From an uncultured Clostridia bacterium (GTDB lineage: Bacteria; Bacillota; Clostridia; Oscillospirales; Acutalibacteraceae), in contig CANQSG010000107.1 in assembly GCA_947626485.1 (NCBI GenBank), positions 1-7,037 of the forward strand: a stretch of DNA of 7,037 nt, in the 5' to 3' direction. Below the pieces are notes generated by a model. The model searched no databases and was not told the origin of the DNA. It saw nothing but the letters and a program-made list of their open reading frames with translations. The position numbers and the translations under genes are program-made. This document shows, piece after piece, positions 1 through 4,983 of this stretch (position 1 is the stretch's first letter; each line of letters begins with the position of its first letter).

Positions 1-499
1 GCCGCCCCGCCTTCGCCGCCGGGTTGCCCGTCGCCATCACGCAATAATACGTCCCGTCGATCAAGCAGACGGCGGGGTCGCGAAAGTCCGGGCCGCCGTC
101 GGGCGGGAAGTGGGGGATGACCGGGTTGCGGCCGGATTTCTCGAAATGCACGCCGTCGGTCGAGCGGGCGACGCTGACGGTCTCCGCCTTTTCACCGGCG
201 CGCATCGACGCGTAAAAGAGGTAGAGCGCGCCGTCCTTGACGATCGCCGTCCCCGAGCAGCAGCCGCCGCTGTCGTAATCATGATCGGGGTAGAGGGCGA
301 CGGGCAATTCCTCCCAGTGCAGAAAATCCTTTGTCCGCGCGTGCCCCCAGTGGATCGGCTGCGTCCACGGGATTTCAAAATCCGGATCGTGCTGGTAAAA
401 TACGTGATAATACCCGTCGAAAAACACAAGCCCGTTCGGGTCGTTGACCCAGCCCTTTTTCGGCTTATAATGATACCGCAGCGGCTGCAAATAATCCAC
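1..499 (-). CDS. Glycoside hydrolase family 32 protein (invertase/fructanase type), N-terminal part
   Basis: This is the first 166 codons of a GH32 enzyme, which hydrolyses beta-fructosidic bonds (sucrose, sucrose-6-phosphate or fructans). The gene runs off the left edge. Family signatures seen: WVNDPNG at residues 17-23, where D20 would be the catalytic nucleophile; FYQ at 34-36; HWGHA at 50-54; the DxGGCCSGTA stretch around 76-85; and FRDP at 139-142, the transition-state-stabilising motif. The acid/base EC motif lies beyond the window. There is no signal peptide: the conserved fold begins about 15 residues in, so the enzyme is probably cytoplasmic. The start is the GTG at 499, preceded by GGGAGGG at 506-512 with 6 nt spacing; an in-frame TAA upstream closes longer options. 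It is transcribed from a near-perfect promoter at 532-560. The exact substrate is not determinable. The family call is secure. Confidence 0.93.
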   Translation of the reverse strand, partial: MDYLQPLRYHYKPKKGWVNDPNGLVFFDGYYHVFYQHDPDFEIPWTQPIHWGHARTKDFLHWEELPVALYPDHDYDSGGCCSGTAIVKDGALYLFYASMRAGEKAETVSVARSTDGVHFEKSGRNPVIPHFPPDGGPDFRDPAVCLIDGTYYCVMATGNPAAKAGR

Positions 500-505
500 A
501 CAGCA

Positions 506-512
506 CCCTCCC
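506..512 (-). promoter_or_regulatory. Ribosome binding site fixing the GTG start of the GH32 gene
   Basis: On the minus strand GGGAGGG lies 6 nt before the GTG at 499. It decides the start, because no ATG precedes the WVNDPNG motif in this frame. Confidence 0.75.
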
Positions 513-531
513 GACGTCACGTTCTGCCCCC

Positions 532-560
532 ATTATAACCTAACCGACCCGCCCTGTCAA
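532..560 (-). promoter_or_regulatory. Sigma-A promoter of the GH32 gene
   Basis: On the minus strand a perfect TTGACA (555-560) and a perfect TATAAT (532-537) are separated by exactly 17 bp. Transcription would start near 525, giving a leader of about 25 nt before the GTG start at 499. A promoter this close to consensus is expected to be strong unless repressed. No operator is obvious on top of it, although the spacer contains GGGCGGG, as does the spacer of the divergent promoter at 798-826. Confidence 0.85.
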
Positions 561-630
561 CGAAAACCGCCGCCGCGTGTTCGGCATGGCGCGAATCAGT
601 TGATATTCCGGTTCGGTCGCGTTCCATTTT

Positions 631-655
631 GCCCGAAACGCGGGCTCCTGGAGCC
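631..655. repeat. Two overlapping perfect inverted repeats (operator or alternative hairpins)
   Basis: GCCCG (631-635) pairs with CGGGC (641-645) around a 5-nt AAACG loop. GGCTCC (643-648) pairs with GGAGCC (650-655) around a single T. The arms share positions 643-645, so as RNA the two hairpins exclude each other. As DNA, the second is a compact 13-bp palindrome typical of a dimeric repressor site. It lies just downstream of the possible promoter at 670-699 and about 70 bp upstream of the main GH32 promoter. The function is not known. Confidence 0.4.
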
Positions 656-669
656 GTTCGTCAAGCCAA

Positions 670-699
670 ATGATAGCATACGGCCTTTTGATTTGTCAA
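670..699 (-). promoter_or_regulatory. Possible upstream (second) leftward promoter
   Basis: On the minus strand a perfect TTGACA (694-699) is followed after 18 bp by TATCAT (670-675, four of six matching TATAAT including the key A2 and T6). Transcription would begin near 663 and run through the inverted repeats at 631-655 towards the GH32 gene, giving a leader of about 165 nt. The 18-bp spacer and weaker -10 make it less certain than the promoter at 532-560. Confidence 0.4.
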
Positions 700-797
700 C
701 CTGTTTCATCTATTTGGCATATCATTTATATCAGGAAAATGCGCTCTAACATATTAGCAACTATTTTTCCAAAACTCATAATTCACGCGCTCCGTCG

Positions 798-826
798 TTG
801 ACAACGGGGCGGGAATGTGTCATAAT
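798..826 (+). promoter_or_regulatory. Extended -10 sigma-A promoter of the nucleoside hydrolase-like gene
   Basis: A perfect TTGACA (798-803), a 17-bp spacer and CATAAT (821-826) are seen. A TGT immediately before the -10 (818-820) supplies the TGn extended -10 element. Transcription would start near 833, leaving about 140 nt of untranslated leader before the ATG at 974. Confidence 0.75.
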
Positions 827-973
827 AAAGGCGCAAGTTCGGCGGTTCGGCGCCGTTCTTTCGCGGGTTTTCCCCGGCCGGTTACAAAGTCGGAAATCAT
901 CCGGCAAGGCCAAACAGGGAGCGATTGAAAAAGGCAAATTTCGATTTTTTTGAAGAAAGAAAGGTGCAAGCTT

Positions 974-1918
974 ATGGAAGAATCCACGCGTATTTGCCGG
1001 TTGGCGCCGCCGCCGGACGGTCTGCTTGACGTCGTGCTCGACACCGACATGGCGAACGAGGCGGACGACCCCTTTGCGTTGGCCTATCTGATGCTCTATC
1101 CCGCGCGCGTCCGTCTGCGGGCGGTGCTGGCCGCCCCGTTTTTTCACGATCGGGTGGAAAGTCCCCGGCAGGGCATGGAGGCGAGCGCGGTGGAAAGCGA
1201 GCGGCTTCTGCGCTTTTTCCCGAACGGCGGCTCCGTCCCGGTTTACCGCGGCTCTCCCGCCTTTTTACAGAGCGAGACCGAGCCGGTGCCGAGCGAGGCG
1301 GTCGAGCGGCTCGTCGCCCTCGCCCTTGCGCAGCCGGCCGACCGCCCGCTTTATGTGGTGGCTATCGCGGCGCTGACAAACATCGCTTCGGCGCTGCTGC
1401 GCTGCCCGGAGATTGCGGAGCGCATCGTCGTCGTCTGGTTGGGCGGACACGCGCGGGACTGGCCGGACACCCGCGAGTTCAACCTGATCTCCGACCCTGC
1501 GGCCGCGCGGGTCGTCTTCGGTAGCGGCGTGCCGCTCGTGCAGCTGCCCTGCCGCGGCGTGGCCTCGCACTTGATTTGCAGCCGCGCCGAGCTTGAATTC
1601 GCGCTGCGGGACAAAAATCCCCTGTGCGACGAACTGCTCGCGTGGATGCTGCGGGTGCTGCGCGCCGAGACGCCGGGCGACCCCGGCCTTTTCTGGAGCC
1701 GGACGCTTTGGGACGTCGCCGCGAGCACCTGGCTTCTGCGCCCCGACCTGACCGGGAGCCTGCTCGTCCCGACGCCGCTCCTCGCGCCCGAGGGCTATTA
1801 CGCCTCCGCCCCCGCCCGGCCGCCGATGCGGTACGTTTACTTCTTGCAGCGCGACGGGATTTTAGCCGACCTGTTCACCCGGTTGGCAGATTTTTCCTGT
1901 GCCGAATCCCCGCAATAA
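974..1918 (+). CDS. Nucleoside hydrolase-like protein (IUNH superfamily, variant active-site motif)
   Basis: This 314-residue protein belongs to the inosine-uridine nucleoside hydrolase superfamily, which cleaves the N-glycosidic bond of ribonucleosides using an active-site Ca2+. The N-terminal metal motif is DTDMANEADDPFAL (residues 23-36), a variant with two extra residues compared with the classic DTDxxxDD spacing. EFN at 168-170 matches the ribose-binding Glu-Asn, followed by SDPAAA (173-178). LWD at 245-247 supplies the C-terminal metal aspartate, but tryptophan stands where classic enzymes carry the general-acid histidine. There is no signal peptide or membrane segment. The start chosen is ATG 974, with AAAGG at 960-964; a TTG at 950 in frame is less likely. 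The gene has its own promoter and terminator. The superfamily is secure; the substrate is not, and a nucleoside analogue or other N-glycoside is possible. Confidence 0.88.
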   Translation: MEESTRICRLAPPPDGLLDVVLDTDMANEADDPFALAYLMLYPARVRLRAVLAAPFFHDRVESPRQGMEASAVESERLLRFFPNGGSVPVYRGSPAFLQSETEPVPSEAVERLVALALAQPADRPLYVVAIAALTNIASALLRCPEIAERIVVVWLGGHARDWPDTREFNLISDPAAARVVFGSGVPLVQLPCRGVASHLICSRAELEFALRDKNPLCDELLAWMLRVLRAETPGDPGLFWSRTLWDVAASTWLLRPDLTGSLLVPTPLLAPEGYYASAPARPPMRYVYFLQRDGILADLFTRLADFSCAESPQ

Positions 1919-1957
1919 AGCGACCGAAAAGGCGATCCGAGCAGGGCAAACGCACCT

Positions 1958-1986
1958 GACGCCCCCGCGGGCGTCTTTTGTTTTTT
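1958..1986 (+). terminator. Rho-independent terminator after the nucleoside hydrolase-like gene
   Basis: A perfect 7-bp stem, GACGCCC (1958-1964) and GGGCGTC (1969-1975), with loop CCGC, is followed by TTTTGTTTTTT (1976-1986). It lies 40 bp after the stop at 1918. The opposite strand lacks a T-run at the other side, so it works rightward only. Confidence 0.9.
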
Positions 1987-2019
1987 GCGGAGAAATTCGG
2001 GAAAATGCGGGATTTGTAC

Positions 2020-2048
2020 TTGCGCAAACGGGGAAAACGCGGTACAAT
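2020..2048 (+). promoter_or_regulatory. Promoter of the isomerase-transporter operon
   Basis: TTGCGC (2020-2025) and TACAAT (2043-2048) are separated by 17 bp. The -10 is strong and the -35 matches three of six positions. The -35 overlaps an 8-bp palindrome TTGCGCAA (2020-2027), which could be part of an operator. Transcription would start near 2055, about 30 nt before the ATG at 2084. Confidence 0.6.
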
Positions 2049-2083
2049 GGAGCTGACATAAAAATTCGGAAGGATGCGATTAT

Positions 2084-2962
2084 ATGCTGCTGTCAACAAT
2101 GACAAAATGGGTCGGTTCCGACCTGCCGGAACGCGAGGCGGTCAAAATCATCGCCGACGCGGGATTTGACGCCTACGATATCACGCTCTGCGACCTGACG
2201 CGAAGCGAGGATTACGCCTTCAATCAGCCGGATTACCGCGAGCGCGCGCAGGCGCTGCGGGCGTATGCCGACAGCCTCGGGATCGTCTGCAACCAGTCGC
2301 ACGCGCCGTTCCCCTCCAGCACCGGCAAGGACGAGGAGGACAAGGTCATTTTCGAGAAGATCGTCCGCGCTATGGAGATCGCCGCGATCCTCGGCGCGAA
2401 GATCATCGTCGTTCACCCGAAGCAGCACCTGGTTTATCCCGAGCACCCCGACGAGCTTTTTGAGATGAACGTCGAATTTTACCGGAACCTCGTGCCCTAT
2501 TGCGAGAAATTCGGCATCAAGGTCGCCTGCGAAAATATGTGGCAGTGGAACAACGGGAACAAGGTCCCGAGCGACAGCACCTGCTCGCGCGCCTGGGAAT
2601 TCTGCAAATATCTCGACGCGATCGACAGCCCTTGGATCGTCGGCTGCCTCGACATCGGCCACGTTTCCCTGATGAACGCCGACATTCCCGCCTTTATCCG
2701 CCAAATGGGCAACGAGCGGCTGCGGGCGCTGCACGTCCACGACACCGATTTCAAATCGGATAAGCACACCCTGCCGTTTATGGAGCGGATCGACTGGTAC
2801 GCCGTCTGCAAGGCGCTCGCCGAGATCGACTACAAGGGCGACCTCACCTTCGAGGCGGACAATTTTTACCGCGGCAAGCCGGCGGCGCTCTACGCCGCGA
2901 CAACGAAATACATGTGCGAAGTCGGTCGCTTTTTGATTGCGCAGATCGAGCAGAATAAATAA
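2084..2962 (+). CDS. Sugar phosphate isomerase/epimerase family protein (xylose isomerase-like TIM barrel)
   Basis: This 292-residue protein has the length and pattern of the AP endonuclease 2 / xylose isomerase-like TIM-barrel family. These are metal-dependent enzymes that isomerise or epimerise free or modified sugars in the cytoplasm. Likely metal and catalytic positions are visible in barrel order: H73 (QSHAPF), H111 (VVHPKQH), E150 (ACENMW), D190 and H193 (LDIGH), H217 and H219 (LHVHDTD), and E257 (TFEAD). ATG 2084 is chosen because GGAAGGA lies at 2068-2074 with 9 nt spacing and the first barrel strand begins at once. It is the first gene of an operon; the transporter gene starts 21 bp after its stop, which suggests that its substrate or product is imported. 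The specific reaction cannot be assigned from the sequence. Confidence 0.88.
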   Translation: MLLSTMTKWVGSDLPEREAVKIIADAGFDAYDITLCDLTRSEDYAFNQPDYRERAQALRAYADSLGIVCNQSHAPFPSSTGKDEEDKVIFEKIVRAMEIAAILGAKIIVVHPKQHLVYPEHPDELFEMNVEFYRNLVPYCEKFGIKVACENMWQWNNGNKVPSDSTCSRAWEFCKYLDAIDSPWIVGCLDIGHVSLMNADIPAFIRQMGNERLRALHVHDTDFKSDKHTLPFMERIDWYAVCKALAEIDYKGDLTFEADNFYRGKPAALYAATTKYMCEVGRFLIAQIEQNK

Positions 2963-2983
2963 CGGAAAAAAGGACGTAAAACA

Positions 2984-4183
2984 GTGAAATCCGAAGCCAG
3001 AAAAGCGGAAGCCAAAAAAGCGATCATCATCGGCGTCGTCTGCATCGTGACCTATCTCGTCAACTATTATCTGCGCCACGTGTTGAGCGTCCTGACGCCG
3101 CAGATGCTTGCCACCAAAAAATTCACGGCGACCCACATCGGCACGCTTTCCTCGACCTATATGCTGTTTTACGCGGCGGGGCAGCTGATCAACGGCGTGC
3201 TCGGCGACATCTTCTCGCCGAAGCGCATGGCGGGGGCGGGCATCCTGATCGCCGGCGTCGCCACGATCCTGTTTCCGTTTTTAGACGGCGCGGCCGTGCA
3301 GATTCTCTGCTTCGCGGTTCTGGGCTTCGGGCTTTCGATGGTGCGCGGGCCGATCATGAAGATCATCTCCGAGAACACGCGGCCGGATCACGCCCGCAGC
3401 ATCTGCGTCTTCTTCTCGGTCGCCGGGTTCGCGGGGCCGCTGATCGCCTCCCTGTTCGCCATGCTCGGACGGTGGCGGCTGTCCTTCCTGCTGGCGGGCG
3501 GCGTGGCGGTTTTCGCGGCGGTCGCGGCGTATCTGATCTTCACGGGCATGGAGCACAAAAAGCTCGTCGCCTACAAAACCTCGAAAGGGCAGGGCATCGG
3601 CTCGGTCCTCTCGGTTTTCAAAATCGAAAAATTCGGCTTTTATATGGTGATCGCCTGCCTGGTGGAGATCAGCTCGATCTCGATCTCGTTCTGGATCCCG
3701 ACCTTTTTGACCGACCTGCAATTTTCCGACCGCGCCGCGAATTTGATCTTCTCGGCGGTCTCCGTGCTGCGCGCGATGATGCCCTTCGTCGCGCTGATGA
3801 TCTTCCGGGCGACGAAGGGGAAGGAGGTCCTCATCATGCGCGTCTCCTTCGTGACGGCGACCGTGCTGTTCGCCGGGCTGCTGATCGCGCCGAACCGCTG
3901 GGTCTCGCTCGTGACGCTCTGCCTCGCGCTGATGGCGATGAGCTGCGTCTCGGCGCTGCTCTGGAGCATTTACATCCCCGGTCTCGGCAAAACCGGCAAG
4001 GTTTCGAGCGTCAACGGCATCCTCGACTGCACGGGTTACGTCGCCGCCTCCGCCGCGAACCTGCTGTTCGCCGGCGTCATGAGCCACGTCGGCTGGAACG
4101 TCGTTTACATCATCTGGGCGTCCATCGGCGCCGTCGGCATCATCGCCACCTTCTTCGCCCGGCAAAAGGAACCGGTCGACTGA
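2984..4183 (+). CDS. MFS transporter of the organophosphate:phosphate antiporter (OPA, GlpT/UhpT-like) type
   Basis: This 399-residue inner-membrane protein has a basic, alanine-rich N-terminus (residues 1-12) and about twelve hydrophobic segments (roughly 13-29, 53-72, 83-101, 103-122, 140-161, 167-186, 218-238, 250-275, 283-302, 306-330, 343-367, 371-391). A polar central loop lies at 187-215. The OPA look comes from YYLRHVLSVLTPQM (28-41), GQLINGVLGD (66-75) and SFWIPTFL (235-242). R31 aligns by eye with the first phosphate-binding arginine of GlpT. The second GlpT arginine, in helix 7, appears absent (S231 at that position), so the substrate may not be a simple sugar phosphate. It starts with GTG 2984, with AAGGA at 2970-2974. 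It is cotranscribed with the isomerase and ends before the terminator at 4340. Confidence 0.9.
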   Translation: MKSEARKAEAKKAIIIGVVCIVTYLVNYYLRHVLSVLTPQMLATKKFTATHIGTLSSTYMLFYAAGQLINGVLGDIFSPKRMAGAGILIAGVATILFPFLDGAAVQILCFAVLGFGLSMVRGPIMKIISENTRPDHARSICVFFSVAGFAGPLIASLFAMLGRWRLSFLLAGGVAVFAAVAAYLIFTGMEHKKLVAYKTSKGQGIGSVLSVFKIEKFGFYMVIACLVEISSISISFWIPTFLTDLQFSDRAANLIFSAVSVLRAMMPFVALMIFRATKGKEVLIMRVSFVTATVLFAGLLIAPNRWVSLVTLCLALMAMSCVSALLWSIYIPGLGKTGKVSSVNGILDCTGYVAASAANLLFAGVMSHVGWNVVYIIWASIGAVGIIATFFARQKEPVD

Positions 4184-4339
4184 CAAAATTTCTGAAAATC
4201 GCCGCCGCGCCCTGCACCTGCTGCGGCTTAACAAACGGGCCGCTGACCCCCGAAGAGGCGAAGCTCTTCCAAAACAAGCCGTCCGACGCGGAAAACGCGC
4301 AGACGCCGGCGAATATCCCTTCGCCTGATAGAAAAAAGC

Positions 4340-4367
4340 AAAAGAGCCGACGGTTCGGCTCTTTTTT
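4340..4367. terminator. Bidirectional Rho-independent terminator
   Basis: The core stem AGAGCCGA (4343-4350) with TCGGCTCT (4355-4362), loop CGGT, is flanked by an A-run on the left and T-run on the right that extend the pairing. Read rightward it ends the isomerase-transporter operon, whose last stop is at 4183. Read leftward it ends the transcript of the gene whose stop is at 4380. Both strands have a U-tract after the hairpin. Confidence 0.92.
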
Positions 4368-4379
4368 ATGCTGCCGCTC

Positions 4380-4905
4380 TCACCCAAAATACCGTTTTAA
4401 ATAATCGCGTTTGGCTTGCGGCATTTCGATGGCTTCGGCGAATTCCTTTGCCGGGACGCAGCGCAGCTCGAATGTCGCGTTGCGGTTTTGGGCGAAGAGC
4501 TGCGGGACGCCGCTGTCGGCGATGCAAGCCTCGAAAATCCACGCCTCCTCCCGCTCCTGCGCAATCGCCTCTTCATAGCGGCGGCGGGTGTCGGGGCATT
4601 CGATCAGCTGCGCCGGGAATTCGTTGATCACGTTTAAAAGCAGAATTTTTCGGTAATGCCCCGCCATGGACGGGAACTCGTCGTTGAAGAATTCGGGCGC
4701 TTCCGCCTTGACGGCGAGAGAGGTATGGTTATAAACGGCGAGCAGCTGCTTTTCAAAATTCACGTCATACGTCCCGCGCGGCGTCACCCCAAGGGCAATA
4801 CAAATTGTCCGCCGGGTTTCGGTAATAATCCCGCCGCCCCGCCGGCATCTCCCCTTTGGGGGCAAATTTCAAGATCGCTTCCGTAACTTCGTTCCGCAAT
4901 CCCAT
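4380..4905 (-). pseudogene. Conserved-looking hypothetical protein gene split by a +1 frameshift
   Basis: I do not recognise the family. A well-formed start lies at ATG 4905, with AGGAGGG at 4912-4918 (6 nt spacing). It reads 46 natural-looking residues (MGLRNEVTEAILKF... PWGDAARDV) and hits TGA at 4767-4765. The next frame then continues YDVNFEKQLL... to ...RDYLKRYFG, with TGA at 4382-4380. The total span is 526 nt, one base more than a whole number of codons. Removing one base near 4765-4790 would restore a soluble protein of about 174 residues, rich in Glu/Ala helices and without membrane segments. In the second frame, codons upstream of about 4770 give an implausible Arg/Gly/Thr-rich peptide, so that extension is not the true N-terminus. 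Alternatives are a sequencing error, programmed frameshifting at the UGA, or a separate downstream gene starting at GTG 4763 (127 aa) without a good ribosome site. Third positions are GC-rich, like the host genes. Confidence 0.7.
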
Positions 4906-4911
4906 TCGAAA

Positions 4912-4918
4912 CCCTCCT
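4912..4918 (-). promoter_or_regulatory. Ribosome binding site of the frameshifted gene
   Basis: AGGAGGG on the minus strand lies 6 nt before ATG 4905. This near-ideal site is the main reason to take 4905 as the real start of the interrupted gene, rather than the TTG at 4865 or the GTG at 4763. Confidence 0.7.
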
Positions 4919-4935
4919 GTTTTATCCTGTGCAGG

Positions 4936-4961
4936 AAAAACGAGAAGGAAATTGTCCCTTC
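4936..4961 (-). terminator. Weak possible terminator after the DUF262 gene
   Basis: On the minus strand GAAGG (4957-4961) pairs with CCTTC (4944-4948) around an 8-nt loop, followed by TCG and TTTTT (4936-4940). The 5-bp stem is short and the T-run is offset. It may only attenuate, letting some transcript reach the gene at 4905. Confidence 0.3.
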
Positions 4962-4983
4962 GTAAAGTTTCGCTTTTTGCACG

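Larger units (their letters stand above)
500..973. other. Divergent intergenic regulatory region
   Basis: These 474 bp separate the GH32 gene from the nucleoside hydrolase-like gene and hold no convincing gene. They contain the GH32 promoter, a second possible leftward promoter (670-699), overlapping inverted repeats (631-655), an AT-rich stretch (about 660-780) and the rightward promoter (798-826) with its roughly 140-nt leader. The AT-rich stretch carries a spaced inverted repeat: AAATGATA at 668-675 against TATCATTT at 720-727, and GCCAAAT at 665-671 against ATTTGGC at 712-718. A looping or dimeric regulator could bind here; that is inference. Confidence 0.6.

Noticed and set aside
110..538. 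Rightward open frame opposite the GH32 gene
   Set aside because: The opposite strand carries unmistakable GH32 motifs with a promoter and ribosome site; this frame has none.
522..632. Small leftward frame (about 36 codons from an ATG near 630)
   Set aside because: No good ribosome site, an unremarkable peptide, and the GH32 promoter lies inside it.
2093..3136. Long leftward open frame (347 codons) across the isomerase gene
   Set aside because: It is antisense to a clear TIM-barrel gene, its composition is rich in Asp/Arg/Val as expected from complement reading of GC-rich codons, and it has no ribosome site.
3472..4179. Rightward open frame inside the transporter gene
   Set aside because: It is the out-of-frame shadow of the transporter (Arg/His/Leu repeats). 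Only the tail after 4180 was kept, as a weak separate observation.
3281..4387. Long leftward open frame (368 codons) across the transporter gene
   Set aside because: The peptide is Arg/Asp/Glu-rich low complexity, is antisense to a clear membrane protein, and crosses the terminator at 4340-4367.
4773..4865. TTG-started N-terminal extension of the downstream frame of the split gene
   Set aside because: It gives an Arg/Gly/Thr-rich peptide unlike a protein, while the overlapping frame from ATG 4905 has a strong ribosome site and natural composition.
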